NCBI GenBank assembly: GCA_041747855.1
Contig: JBGTEJ010000079.1
Coordinates: 1-54,289, forward strand
Direction: 5' to 3'
DNA length: 54,289 nucleotides
Source of the DNA: ZC4RG35 sp041747855
GTDB taxonomy: Bacteria > Actinomycetota > Acidimicrobiia > Spongiisociales > ZC4RG35
Of the stretch, positions 32,487 to 40,941 are shown piece by piece. Each line of letters starts with the position of its first letter. Positions within the stretch are counted from its first letter, which is position 1. The notes beneath the pieces were generated by a model. It was not told the DNA's origin. It saw only the letters and a list, made by a program, of their open reading frames with translations, and ran no database searches. The position numbers were made by a program, and so were the translations under genes.

Positions 32487-32914
32487 GGTACTGGGACGCT
32501 TCGGCTCTGGTGCCCCTTATCGTCGAGGAGTCTTCGACCCGAGCCCTGCGATCTCTTGTCGCGGAAGATCCACAGATAGTCACTTGGGCTTGGAGTCCGG
32601 TCGAGATTGCTGGTGCGGTCGAGAGACGGGTCCGGGCAGGGCAGTTGGACCGAGCATCCAGACGCAGCATCTTGGGCCGCTTGAATGAATTGGCCACACG
32701 ATGGGACGAGGTGACCGACCTGACGGCGGTTCGGCGCCGGGCCGTGGGCTTGCTTGCCCGTCATCCCCTTCGAGCTGCCGATGCAGCACAGCTCGGTGCC
32801 GCCCTTCTGGTTGCCGACCTGGGCATGCCCGAACTCGAGTTTGTCTGTCTCGATGACACTCTCAGCCTTGCCGCCGAGAGGGAGGGACTAGCGGTCGTTC
32901 CCCTGGTTGGCTAG
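32483..32914 (+). CDS. vapC: PIN-domain toxin VapC
   Basis: A 143-residue PIN-domain ribonuclease. The four acidic metal ligands are present: D5 (YWDASALVP), E41 (SPVEIAGAV), D100 (LRAADAAQLGAA) and D124 (VCLDDTLSLAA). Activity against tRNA or rRNA is known for the family; the target here is unknown. GTG 32483 overlaps the antitoxin stop. It ends one base before the stop of the convergent oxidoreductase gene, without a visible terminator. Confidence 0.9.
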   Translation: MRYWDASALVPLIVEESSTRALRSLVAEDPQIVTWAWSPVEIAGAVERRVRAGQLDRASRRSILGRLNELATRWDEVTDLTAVRRRAVGLLARHPLRAADAAQLGAALLVADLGMPELEFVCLDDTLSLAAEREGLAVVPLVG

Positions 32915-32915
32915 T

Positions 32916-34235
32916 TCACAGCTGACCGGAGACGACTCCAATGACCTCCTCGAGGTAGCCGGGGCGGTCATATCGGCTGAGGAGGAAGTCGTCGGCATAA
33001 TCCGGAAGCGGCTTTCCGCTGATGTGGCATGCGGCGAGGTCCCCGGCCCCCGATGCGACCATCACCCCGAACCCTGACAGTCCGGCGACGATGTGGAACC
33101 CGTTGGGACCGGTCGGGCCGATCAGCGGCCTGTTCTCCACGGTCTTGGTGTAGTACCCACCGTCGACCACCGATTCGGGCAGACGATCGCGATACACAGA
33201 GAGTCCGGGGACCATCGTGGTCATGCCCTTCATTACAGCCTCGGGGTATAAGTCGTCTTCGGGCAATGGCCAGACCGGCTCGACGATCTGTCTGTGATAC
33301 TCCCAGAGGGCCAGGACGTAGGACGACCCGCCACCACCCTCAGGTCGGCCATGACAGAACACGGGCATCTCCCCGAGCAGATCGTGTCTTCCCAGCTCCT
33401 CCAGACCCTCCCGCTCCTCCTCGGTCCAATCGAGAAACTGGGGGTCTGACCAGATGATCATCGGAGCCTGGCGTGGGATTACCCCCAGGTGGTCGCGGAA
33501 GGCAACCTTGAGGTGGAGCTCCGAGAAGAGTGGTAGCTCGACTCCCGCCATCCGCGCCACGTCCGCACTCAGCGGACCTGCTGCCGACACGACCTTCGTG
33601 GTCGAGATCGTGGAACCGTTTTCCAGTTGAACTCCGCTTATCCGACCGTGGTCAGTGGTGATTGCGAGGACCCGGTCCCGGATCAGGGTGGCGCCGGCCT
33701 CCTTGGCCCGGTCCATCATCCAGGCGCCGAGCTGTTGGGCGCTGAACCATCCCGCCCGTCTCACGTGGAGTGCCCCTACTGCGTTCTCAGTGATGTAGGC
33801 AAAGTGACGCTTGAGCTCAGCAGCGTCGAGTACGTCGATTCCGTCCTGTGCCGTGCCGTAGGGCACTGGCCCGGGGTGGGTACGAACCGCTCCCCCCCCA
33901 AAGTCCGACGTGATGAAAGATTGGGCCGTCATCTCCGACAGCCGGTCGGGCTCGGCGGTGACGAACAAGTAACCCCGGCGGCTCAAACCGAACGAGTGGT
34001 TCGATTCGTTGCTCATCTCTTCCAACAAATCGATGGATCGATTCATCAGACCGACCATCGGGCGGTTCGGCCACCAGTTCCGGTAGCACTCGGTCGACTT
34101 GTCGGAGGTGAGGGTGAGGGGCGGCAGCGGATCGACTATGACCACGTCATGGATCCCCTGCCGGGAGAGGTTGAATGCGGTGGAGACGCCAGCGATTCCG
34201 GCACCGACCACCACCACATCCGCGGATTGCCCCAT
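32916..34235 (-). CDS. FAD-dependent oxidoreductase (DAO/sarcosine-oxidase-like)
   Basis: A 439-residue flavoprotein of the D-amino-acid oxidase/glycine oxidase superfamily. The Rossmann dinucleotide motif is VVVVGAGIAGVSTAFNLSRQG at the N-terminus, and the C-terminal FAD motif is RPLIGPTGPNGFHIVAGLSGFGVMVASGAG (positions about 379-408). Members oxidise secondary or tertiary amines such as sarcosine, dimethylglycine or D-amino acids; the substrate here is not assignable. It is coupled to transketolase by a TGATG stop-start overlap, so it probably belongs to the sigma/ogt-ada/tkt transcript. No histidine for covalent flavin attachment is obvious. Confidence 0.86.
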   Translation of the reverse strand: MGQSADVVVVGAGIAGVSTAFNLSRQGIHDVVIVDPLPPLTLTSDKSTECYRNWWPNRPMVGLMNRSIDLLEEMSNESNHSFGLSRRGYLFVTAEPDRLSEMTAQSFITSDFGGGAVRTHPGPVPYGTAQDGIDVLDAAELKRHFAYITENAVGALHVRRAGWFSAQQLGAWMMDRAKEAGATLIRDRVLAITTDHGRISGVQLENGSTISTTKVVSAAGPLSADVARMAGVELPLFSELHLKVAFRDHLGVIPRQAPMIIWSDPQFLDWTEEEREGLEELGRHDLLGEMPVFCHGRPEGGGGSSYVLALWEYHRQIVEPVWPLPEDDLYPEAVMKGMTTMVPGLSVYRDRLPESVVDGGYYTKTVENRPLIGPTGPNGFHIVAGLSGFGVMVASGAGDLAACHISGKPLPDYADDFLLSRYDRPGYLEEVIGVVSGQL

Positions 34236-36181
34236 CAGCGGTTCAAATGTTCGCGGATCCTCCGGGCGATCGCCGGGGCAGTGAACCCGAATTCTTCGGC
34301 GAGGACACTGTCAGGTGCCGAAGCGCCGAATCGGTCGATGCCAATGCTGAGACCCGAGTTCCCGACGATCCGCTCCCATCCGAAGGTTGCTCCCGCCTCC
34401 ACTGAGATACGTGGCGCCCCGCCGAGCACTTCATCCCGATAGTCCTGGGGTTGCTCGAAGAAGAGCTCCCAGCATGGCAGCGAGACCACCTTCGCCTCGA
34501 TCCCCATCGGAGAGAGGAGGTCGGCGGCCTCGACCGCAGGCCCCACTTCCGAGCCCGTTGCGATCAGTGTCACGTCGCCACCGTCCCGTATCACGTACCC
34601 CCCTCGGGCGACGCCTCCGGGAACCGGTTCCAGTGTGGTGACCGGTTGCCTGGTGAGTACCAGGCCGACGGGGCCGTCTTGACGGTTGAGGGCAATCTCC
34701 CAAGCCTGCACCGTCTCGTTGGCATCGGCAGGTCGGATCACCCATAGCCCCGGCATAGCCCTCAAGGAGGCGAGATGTTCGATGGGCTGATGGGTGGGCC
34801 CGTCTTCACCGAGGAAAATCGAGTCGTGGGTCCACACCCAGATCGAGGGGATCTCCATCAGCGCCGAAAGCCGGACGGCCGGCCGCATGTAGTCGCTGAA
34901 GATGAAGAACGTGGCCCCATATGGTCGGAGACCCCCGTGGACCGCCATCCCGTTCACTGCAGTCCCCATGGCATGCTCCCGCACCCCGAAGGGGATGTCA
35001 CGAGCCAGTCTGTCGTCCTTGGAGAAGAGCCGGCCCTTCTCGATCACCGTGGAAGTCGATCCTGCGAGATCAGCGGCACCACCGATGAATCCGGGCACCT
35101 TTTCTGCGATCTCCGGAAAGATCTTTCCGGTGGCAGACCTGGTTGCCAGCTTCTCCCCGACCGGGAAGTCCGGCCCTGCCAGACTCAGATTCCCAGGCCG
35201 GTGCAGATCTTCCCATATCGAGCGTTTGTCGGCCGGTGCCTCGTCGAGACGCTCACGCCATGCCTTGTTTGCCTGCCGGCCACGGTCCATGGCCTTGTCG
35301 AAGAACGGGTAGACCTCCTCGGGAACGTAGAAATCCTCGTCGACGGGGAATCCCATAGCCTCCTTGACCAGTGTGATCTCGTCCTCGCCGAGTGGCTTGC
35401 CATGGGAGTCCGCAGTTCCCTCCAGGTTCGGGGCGCCATGTGCGATGTGAGTCCGGCAGACGATCAGGCTCGGCCGGCCATCCTCATCGATAGACGCTTG
35501 GATGGCCCCGGCGATTGCTTCCCGGTCATGACCGTCGACCTCCAGGGTGTGCCAGCCGACCGCGCCAAATCGCCGGGCGACGTCCTCGCTGAAGGTGATG
35601 TCGGTGGAACCGTCGATCGTGATCCGGTTGTCGTCGTACAGGTAGATCATCCTCCCCAGGGCGAAGTGCCCGGCGAGTGAGGCAGCCTCCCCGCTCAGAC
35701 CCTCCATGAGGTCGCCGTCTGACACGAAGGCGTAGGTCCTGTGGTTTACGAGCTCGGATCCCAGGCGCTCCCTGAGGTGTGCTTCCGCAAGCGCCATGCC
35801 GACCGCGGTGCCGAAGCCCTGCCCCAACGGCCCGGTGGTCATCTCGATCCCCAGGTCCTGGTGGATCTCGGGATGTCCGTCGGTGTGCGAGGTCAGCTGC
35901 CTGAAGTTGCGGATGTCCTCGATGGTGGTCCCGAACCCTGCCAGGTGCAGTAGGGAGTAGAGCAACATGGATCCGTGCCCGTTGGAAAGGATGAAGCGGT
36001 CACGGTCAGGCCACCTCGGGTCCTCCGGGTCGACCACGAGGAACCGTCCCCACAGGGTCACCGCGATGTCGGCCATCCCCATCGGCATCCCCGGATGACC
36101 GCTGTTGGCTTTCTGGACGGCATCCATGGCCAGTCCCTTGATGGCGTTTACTGCGAGCTGTTCTAAGTTGTCGGAAGGCAT
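34235..36181 (-). CDS. tkt: Transketolase
   Basis: A 648-residue thiamine-diphosphate enzyme that moves two-carbon units in the pentose phosphate pathway. Motifs include ANSGHPGMPMGMAD, ILSNGHGSMLLYSLLHLAG, the thiamine-binding SDGDLMEGLSGEAASLAG and YDDNRITIDG, then VREHAMGTAVNGMAVHGGLRPYGATFFIFSDY (about 418-449) in the pyrimidine domain. Length is normal. ATG 36181 is preferred over ATG 36241, which would overlap ogt-ada; on the minus strand TACCCT (36195-36190) lies 8 nt before it, suggesting an additional leaderless promoter inside the operon. Confidence 0.96.
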   Translation of the reverse strand: MPSDNLEQLAVNAIKGLAMDAVQKANSGHPGMPMGMADIAVTLWGRFLVVDPEDPRWPDRDRFILSNGHGSMLLYSLLHLAGFGTTIEDIRNFRQLTSHTDGHPEIHQDLGIEMTTGPLGQGFGTAVGMALAEAHLRERLGSELVNHRTYAFVSDGDLMEGLSGEAASLAGHFALGRMIYLYDDNRITIDGSTDITFSEDVARRFGAVGWHTLEVDGHDREAIAGAIQASIDEDGRPSLIVCRTHIAHGAPNLEGTADSHGKPLGEDEITLVKEAMGFPVDEDFYVPEEVYPFFDKAMDRGRQANKAWRERLDEAPADKRSIWEDLHRPGNLSLAGPDFPVGEKLATRSATGKIFPEIAEKVPGFIGGAADLAGSTSTVIEKGRLFSKDDRLARDIPFGVREHAMGTAVNGMAVHGGLRPYGATFFIFSDYMRPAVRLSALMEIPSIWVWTHDSIFLGEDGPTHQPIEHLASLRAMPGLWVIRPADANETVQAWEIALNRQDGPVGLVLTRQPVTTLEPVPGGVARGGYVIRDGGDVTLIATGSEVGPAVEAADLLSPMGIEAKVVSLPCWELFFEQPQDYRDEVLGGAPRISVEAGATFGWERIVGNSGLSIGIDRFGASAPDSVLAEEFGFTAPAIARRIREHLNR

Positions 36182-36200
36182 GGCCGCCGAGGGTAATGCC

Positions 36201-36956
36201 TCACGCCGGACGGCAGACGAGACAGGCTCGAAAGCCGGCACTCGCCGCCTGAGCCGCGCTTTGGAAGTCGACTACGTTGTCCTTCTTCGACCTTCGCAGG
36301 GCGCGACAGGTCGGGTGACAGAAGATCCGCGTCTCGGTGTTGCCTCGCAGTCTCACTCCCCTCGAGGCCAGTGTCTCTAGGAGCCCCGGTTCGGCGCCTT
36401 CGTGTTCGAGGAGTTCGAGTTTCACTTCGGGCCCGATGAGGGAGTAGTTGCCCATATGCCCATCGGAACGGACCACGCGGTGGCAGGGGATCATCAATGG
36501 GATCGGATTGCGGGCGAGGGCGGACCCGACCGCCCGGACGGCACCCGGCTTGCCCAACTCCTTTGCCAGCCAACCATAAGGCCTGACCTCGCCTCTGGGG
36601 ATACGTGTCGCCAGCCGCAAGACCGACTCCTGGAAACTGGAGACCGACTTCAGGTCGACCGGAACTCGTCCCGGGGTGCCCGCCTCGATGGCAGCAGGTA
36701 TGTGTCGTCCCCATGCTGACGGGGCCTCGGCACGGATCAGAGGTCGTCCTGTCGTCCGTGTGAACCTCTCGAAGAACCCTTCGTCCTCGATACCCAGCGA
36801 ACTGACCCCCTCCGGGTTGAAGGCGACCACGACCTGTCCGATAGGAGACGGGTAGTAGTCGTATCCGTCCGCCAGTCCGGTCCCCAGTGCCACGCCTTCG
36901 GTGATCCGCCCTGAGGGTGCACTCACCAGCCTTTCAAGTTGTTCCTCGACGGTCAT
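36201..36956 (-). CDS. O6-alkylguanine-DNA alkyltransferase fused to a C-terminal Ada zinc domain
   Basis: A 251-residue DNA repair protein with reversed Ada layout. Residues about 35-190 form the Ogt/MGMT domain, with the winged-helix FQESVLRLATRIPRGEVRPYGWLA (108-131) and the alkyl-acceptor Cys158 in IPCHRVV. Residues about 205-251 form the Ada methylphosphotriester-binding domain with zinc ligands C213, C217, C245 and C248 (IFCHPTC, ACLVC). In E. coli Ada the zinc domain is N-terminal and joined to an AraC-type regulator, which is absent here. The gene starts in the ECF sigma stop codon (ATGA), so the pair is coupled. It could repair both base and phosphate methylation and perhaps signal damage. 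Confidence 0.9.
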   Translation of the reverse strand: MTVEEQLERLVSAPSGRITEGVALGTGLADGYDYYPSPIGQVVVAFNPEGVSSLGIEDEGFFERFTRTTGRPLIRAEAPSAWGRHIPAAIEAGTPGRVPVDLKSVSSFQESVLRLATRIPRGEVRPYGWLAKELGKPGAVRAVGSALARNPIPLMIPCHRVVRSDGHMGNYSLIGPEVKLELLEHEGAEPGLLETLASRGVRLRGNTETRIFCHPTCRALRRSKKDNVVDFQSAAQAASAGFRACLVCRPA

Positions 36957-37507
36957 CGTTCTTCCTCCATGATGTTCCTCAGCTTTTCAAGTGCGCGATG
37001 GATGTCGGCCTTGACGGTCCCCTCCGGTCTTCCGGTGATCTCGCTGATCTCACCGGTGCCGAGTCCGACGACGTGCCTGAGCACCACCGCCCGTCGTTGC
37101 TGGATCGCGAGCCTGCCCAATCGGCTGTCCCACACCAGATCGTCTGTCGGATCGGGATCGATGCTCCCCATCTCGACCTCGGCGACCGGTGTGGGCCTAC
37201 GAGCACGATCGCGGATGTGGTTCCGACCCAGGTTGAGGGCGATCGTCCACATCCAAGCCTCGACCCGAAGTGTCTCGATCTGGTGCTTCGGGTATCCGTT
37301 GAGTGCCTTGTAAGCGCGTATGAGGGCTTCCTGGGTGAGATCCTCGGCCTCGGCGCGATTGCCTGTGATGCGTCGCAGACCCGAGAAGAGCCGACCACCG
37401 ATCAGTTCGACGAGTTCCGGGAATGTGCCGCTCACGTCCGCTGCCAGCCGATGCGCCAGATCATCCATCAACAGAGAAGAACCCCTAGGAGTCGGGTCGG
37501 GTTGCAT
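36953..37507 (-). CDS. ECF-family RNA polymerase sigma factor
   Basis: A 184-residue sigma-70 factor with region 2 (NRAEAEDLTQEALIRAYKALNGYPKHQIETLRVEAWMWTIALNLGRNH, about 55-102) and region 4 (QQRRAVVLRHVVGLGTGEISEITGRPEGTVKADIHRAL, about 139-176). The frame is open further upstream, but ATG 37507 is preferred: TACCTT (37520-37515, minus strand) lies 7 nt before it and the longer form would run into the divergent gene. No anti-sigma gene is adjacent; the next gene, overlapping by 4 nt, is the Ogt-Ada protein. Target promoters are unknown. Confidence 0.92.
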   Translation of the reverse strand: MQPDPTPRGSSLLMDDLAHRLAADVSGTFPELVELIGGRLFSGLRRITGNRAEAEDLTQEALIRAYKALNGYPKHQIETLRVEAWMWTIALNLGRNHIRDRARRPTPVAEVEMGSIDPDPTDDLVWDSRLGRLAIQQRRAVVLRHVVGLGTGEISEITGRPEGTVKADIHRALEKLRNIMEEER

Positions 37508-37535
37508 CGATCTCAAGGTACCTATTGTGTCTCCC
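37508..37535. promoter_or_regulatory. Divergent leaderless promoters between sigma factor and membrane protein
   Basis: A 28-nt gap. Minus-strand TACCTT (37520-37515) is 7 nt from ATG 37507; plus-strand TATTGT (37523-37528) is 7 nt from ATG 37536. The two boxes stand back to back, two bases apart, so polymerase cannot occupy both at once. Confidence 0.65.
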
Positions 37536-38210
37536 ATGGAGGACCCGAAAGTCGAGTCTGCGCTAGCCGGGGCCGAGGCCCGGTTGAGCGCGGGTGAGGG
37601 CCTTGCTGGTTCGGGGTTTTGGGGTGCGGTCTCGAAGGTCAAGAAGGACCCGGGCCTGATCGAGGCGTACGCCGATCGGATCGCGACCATCGACGACAAG
37701 GCGTTTCGCAGGTGGGCCGTTCTGGTCATCCCAGTTTGGATCGGCACCGCTCTTGCACTCGGGGCTACGTCTCTCGGTTTGGTGCTCGTCGCTTTGGCGT
37801 ATCGGTTCGACGGTTGGGGAGCAATCGTTACCTTCGGCGCCGGGTTCGGTGTGATCCTGGTCGCCACTCATGGCCTAGCCCATTTGCTGGTTGGACGTTT
37901 GGTGGGGATGAGGTTCACCGCTTGGTTCGTGGGAACGATCCGGAGTCCCCAGCCCGGTGTCAAGATCGACTACTCGACATATCTGCGGACACCGGCCCGG
38001 AGCCGCGCTTGGATGCATGCCTCGGGAGCGATCGTCACCAAGATCATTCCCTTCGCCATGATCGGCGCCGCCGTCGCGGCCGGACTGCCGACCTGGGTGC
38101 CATGGGGCCTGGCCGCTCTGGGAGTGGGGCAGCTCGTCACCGACGCGTTGTGGTCTACGGCCGCGTCGGATTGGAAGAAGTTTCGGCGCGAGATGGCCTA
38201 CGACGAGTGA
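37536..38210 (+). CDS. Membrane protein with a degenerate M50-like motif
   Basis: A 224-residue protein with about four to five membrane helices (about 61-79, 80-90, 98-120, 165-185, 190-205). The helix near residue 112 reads THGLAHLLVGRLVGMRFTAW, which has the layout of the site-2 protease helix HExxH but with Gly in place of the catalytic Glu (H112-G-L-A-H116). A later LVTDALWSTAASDWKK lies where M50 proteases carry their third ligand. I infer a non-catalytic relative, or an unrelated membrane protein, rather than an active protease. The end overlaps the MFS gene on the other strand by 13 nt. Function unknown. Confidence 0.7.
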   Translation: MEDPKVESALAGAEARLSAGEGLAGSGFWGAVSKVKKDPGLIEAYADRIATIDDKAFRRWAVLVIPVWIGTALALGATSLGLVLVALAYRFDGWGAIVTFGAGFGVILVATHGLAHLLVGRLVGMRFTAWFVGTIRSPQPGVKIDYSTYLRTPARSRAWMHASGAIVTKIIPFAMIGAAVAAGLPTWVPWGLAALGVGQLVTDALWSTAASDWKKFRREMAYDE

Positions 38211-39847
38211 TCGAGGATGCTGATCGACCCGTCCGTGCGATGCATCTCCTCGTGTTCGACCACCATCGCCTCGAAGACGTCGTCGTCGTCCACGTCGATG
38301 GCGATCAGATGACGTGAGATAGGGCCGTCAGCCCGGTCGAAGCCCCGTGCTTTGCCGATCACCCCGGCAGCCCGGTCGTCGATCCTGGAGTGTTGGGCGA
38401 GGTGCTCTTCCCAGCTGTGCACCTCGAATAGTTCGGTGACCCGGGACGGGTCGGAGACATTGCGCATGAGACGCCATCGGTATGCCCCGGTGCTGAGTCG
38501 GACCAGACGCAGGTCGTTCATCACTTTGGCGAAGTCGACGAACTCACGGTCGTCTATGACCCAGGTGTTGAGGACGATCACGGGCCCGCCTCGCACACCG
38601 GTCTCGGTGTGTGGCTCGCCCGGTTCGGCGGTGAACCCCGGAGATTCGATGTCTTCCAGCCTCGGGATGTGGAAGCGGGATGCGGTGAGCCCCAGGATGA
38701 CAGATCCGACCGAGAAGGTCACGATTGCCGTCCTGGTCCCGGTGATGTCGGCCACGATCCCGGCGAGGATCGAACCGAGAGGGATGGTCCCGGCCCACGC
38801 CAGCATGTAGAGCGACATCGCCCGCCCCCGGATCCATTCCGGTGCCATCAACTGGGCTGTGGCGTTGAGGGTCGACATGGTGAGCAGCCAGCAGATGCCA
38901 CCGAGGAACATGGCGATTCCGGCAACCCAGAGGTTCGGGGCCACACCCAGGCCGATCCCGGTGATACCGAAGAGGGCCATGGTGTGGGGCACGGTGTTGG
39001 TCGTGGTCATCCGGAAGATCCGTGGTCTGAATATCGCTCCGAGCAGGGCTCCCGCACCCATTGCTCCGAGGAGAATCCCGAACATCCCAGCAGTTCCACC
39101 GAGGAAGCTGGTGTGGACGGGCAGAATCGCCTGAACCACAGCTGAGGTCATGGCGAAGAGGGCCACCAGGCCGAGAAGGTTGCGGAACGCGGGGGTGAAC
39201 CTGGCGAACCTGATCCCGGTAAAGGCGGCCGAGACCACCGACGTGTCCGGTCTGACACGGGTCTTGAGATGGGGTGCGATGTAGAACAGGACACCGACGA
39301 CCGCTATATACGAGACCGCGTTCACCCCGAACCCGATAGCGGCGCCGTAGGCCGCCACTATCGCACCCCCAAGGGCCGGGCCGATCGCCCTGGCGGTGTT
39401 GAAGGCCGCCGCCTGGAGTGCGACCGCGGACGCCAACTGGTCCCGGGGTACCAGTTCAGGGAGGAGCGATTGCCAGGCAGGGAGGTTGAGTGCTCCGCCG
39501 GTGCCGAGGAGGAATCCCAGGGCCAGGAGCAGGCCTGGTGTCATCAGACCGACATGTGTGAAGTAGGCCATCGCCAGTGCCGACGAAGCCATGATCCCTT
39601 GGGCGATCCGCATGATGGTTGCCCGGTTGAACATGTCCGCGAGCACACCGGAGAAGATCGAGAAGAAGAGGAGGGGGAGGAACCCTGAGGCAACCATCAG
39701 ACCAACCCAGGTGCTCGAGTCGGTCAACTCGTACATGAGCCATGAGCCGGCCACACTTTGGACGAAGCCGCCAGTGGCAGAGAAGATGGTGGCCGCCCAG
39801 AGCGAGCGGAACTGTTTGTACTTGAGCGGTTCTAGAGCCGAAGTCAT
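38198..39847 (-). CDS. MFS transporter of the MFS_3 (EntS-like) class with C-terminal domain
   Basis: A 549-residue inner-membrane exporter. Twelve helices lie in residues about 10-405; the loop after helix 2 (FSGVLADMFNRATIMR) is the MFS signature loop and the pattern YKQFRSLWAATIFSATGGFVQSVAGSWLMY (about 9-38) is typical of the MFS_3 family. A soluble domain of about 140 residues (VIVLNTWVIDDREFVDFAKVMND, FEVHSWEEHLAQHSRIDD) follows; such a domain, ABM-like in style, is common in this class and contains a handling site of unknown substrate. It follows the helix-hairpin-helix gene by 6 nt. Confidence 0.87.
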   Translation of the reverse strand: MTSALEPLKYKQFRSLWAATIFSATGGFVQSVAGSWLMYELTDSSTWVGLMVASGFLPLLFFSIFSGVLADMFNRATIMRIAQGIMASSALAMAYFTHVGLMTPGLLLALGFLLGTGGALNLPAWQSLLPELVPRDQLASAVALQAAAFNTARAIGPALGGAIVAAYGAAIGFGVNAVSYIAVVGVLFYIAPHLKTRVRPDTSVVSAAFTGIRFARFTPAFRNLLGLVALFAMTSAVVQAILPVHTSFLGGTAGMFGILLGAMGAGALLGAIFRPRIFRMTTTNTVPHTMALFGITGIGLGVAPNLWVAGIAMFLGGICWLLTMSTLNATAQLMAPEWIRGRAMSLYMLAWAGTIPLGSILAGIVADITGTRTAIVTFSVGSVILGLTASRFHIPRLEDIESPGFTAEPGEPHTETGVRGGPVIVLNTWVIDDREFVDFAKVMNDLRLVRLSTGAYRWRLMRNVSDPSRVTELFEVHSWEEHLAQHSRIDDRAAGVIGKARGFDRADGPISRHLIAIDVDDDDVFEAMVVEHEEMHRTDGSISILDHSS

Positions 39848-39853
39848 CGGGTG

Positions 39854-40141
39854 TTATTGGTTTGAGGACAGGGTGATTTTGCGCTCGGCCGTGAACTCCC
39901 ACCAAGGCTGGGAGGGCCCGCCCTCCATGAAGCGAACGGCGGCGATGAAAACATCGAGAAGACAGGGGTCGTGACGGACCCCCGTTCTCAGGTTGACCTC
40001 GTCGTAGATCTCATAGGGGTCGATGCCGACCAGATCTTGGGGTCGGGCCAGGTCGAGGAACCGAAGCTTGGCGGCGATGGACGGGCCCACGTTGGGGATG
40101 TCCTCCAGTCGCTCGATCGTGCGGGGGGTGGCGACAGGCAT
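39854..40141 (-). CDS. Small helix-hairpin-helix protein (Cdd1-like)
   Basis: A 95-residue protein resembling the Cdd1/pathogenicity-locus family. The helix-hairpin-helix segment TIERLEDIPNVGPSIAAKLRFLDL (about 8-31) suggests DNA contact, and the second half YDEVNLRTGVRHDPCLLDVFIAAVRFMEG (about 44-72) is the family signature. ATG 40141 is preferred over ATG 40216, with GGGAGG upstream and TAAGCT 10 nt before it. It is cotranscribed with the MFS gene. The exact role is unknown. Confidence 0.8.
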   Translation of the reverse strand: MPVATPRTIERLEDIPNVGPSIAAKLRFLDLARPQDLVGIDPYEIYDEVNLRTGVRHDPCLLDVFIAAVRFMEGGPSQPWWEFTAERKITLSSNQ

Positions 40142-40205
40142 CAGGCCTCCCAGCTTAGAGGGTGCCGATGCACCCGAGATCGGCGATTCCCCTAACTTTG
40201 GGATC

Positions 40206-40838
40206 GTGAGCACCAAAGACCTCGCCTACTTCATCCAGAACCGCGAGAGTGGGCCAGGCGTGCTCCTTCTCCACTCTCTTTGGGGTCTCACTGCTTCGAC
40301 CAAGAGACTCGCCGACAACCTGGCCGAGAACGGATACACGGTGCTTGCGCCCGACCTCAACTTCGGTGTTCTCCCGACCACGGAGGAGGAGGGCCTGGCG
40401 CATCTCGCCCAGGCCAGCCCGGATCGGCTGGCCCGGCTGGTGGTCTCGTCCGCCGGTTTGTTGGCTGAGAAGTCGTCGGTCGCAAAAATAGCTATCGTCG
40501 GGTTCGGGATGGGTGGGTCTCTCGGACTCTGGGCTTCGGTTCGACTTCCCGAGTTGGTCGCCGCCGCCGTCTCCTTTTACGGGAGCCAGCAGATCGACTT
40601 CGCAGGATCAAAGGCCTCATATCTGATCCATCTCGCCGAGGAAGACGACTTCGTGTCCGACGACGAGGCGGTCTTCATGGAAGCAACGATGGGGCTCGAA
40701 TCCCTAGCCGTTGAGGTAGTCCGACACGCGGGGACCCGTCACGGGTTTGCTGACGCGCCAAGTGAGAGTTTCTCGCAGCCCGACTTCGACGCTGCCTGGG
40801 AACGAACCCTTCTCTTTCTCTCCGAGCAGCTTTCCTGA
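40206..40838 (+). CDS. Dienelactone-hydrolase-family protein lacking the nucleophile
   Basis: A 210-residue alpha/beta-hydrolase of the dienelactone hydrolase family (VLLLHSLWGLTASTKRLADNLAENGYTVLAPDLNFG, about 19-54). The nucleophile elbow reads VGFGMGGSLG where active members have G-x-C-x-G-G or G-x-S-x-G-G: position 101 is Gly. The Asp (D147/D148, AEEDDFV) and His (H179, RHGFAD) of the triad are still present, so it is probably catalytically dead or acts differently. GTG 40206 was chosen because TAACTT (40193-40198) lies 7 nt upstream; the longer frame from 40023 overlaps the opposite gene. Confidence 0.85.
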   Translation: MSTKDLAYFIQNRESGPGVLLLHSLWGLTASTKRLADNLAENGYTVLAPDLNFGVLPTTEEEGLAHLAQASPDRLARLVVSSAGLLAEKSSVAKIAIVGFGMGGSLGLWASVRLPELVAAAVSFYGSQQIDFAGSKASYLIHLAEEDDFVSDDEAVFMEATMGLESLAVEVVRHAGTRHGFADAPSESFSQPDFDAAWERTLLFLSEQLS

Positions 40839-40883
40839 AGTGGACCAGCAGCCGGGGAGGATCTGGACCGAAGGTCTACTTGG

Positions 40884-40941
40884 CATAGTGTCGTGCGGAT
40901 GATAGTGTGTCACACACAGTATAAGTATGGTGCACACTATG
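40884..40941 (+). promoter_or_regulatory. padR promoter and candidate operator (ATAGTGT repeats)
   Basis: ATAGTGT occurs at 40885-40891 and 40902-40908, and its complement ACACTAT at 40934-40940; CATAGTGT/ACACTATG form an exact 8-bp inverted repeat. GTGTG-T-CACAC (40905-40915) is a further palindrome. TATGGT (40926-40931) lies 7 nt before ATG 40939. PadR proteins commonly bind such inverted repeats at their own promoters; autoregulation is inferred. Confidence 0.6.

Noticed and set aside
36240..36956. AraC-type regulator expected in an Ada protein
   Set aside because: The sequence between the Ogt and zinc domains is only about 15 residues; no helix-turn-helix fits.
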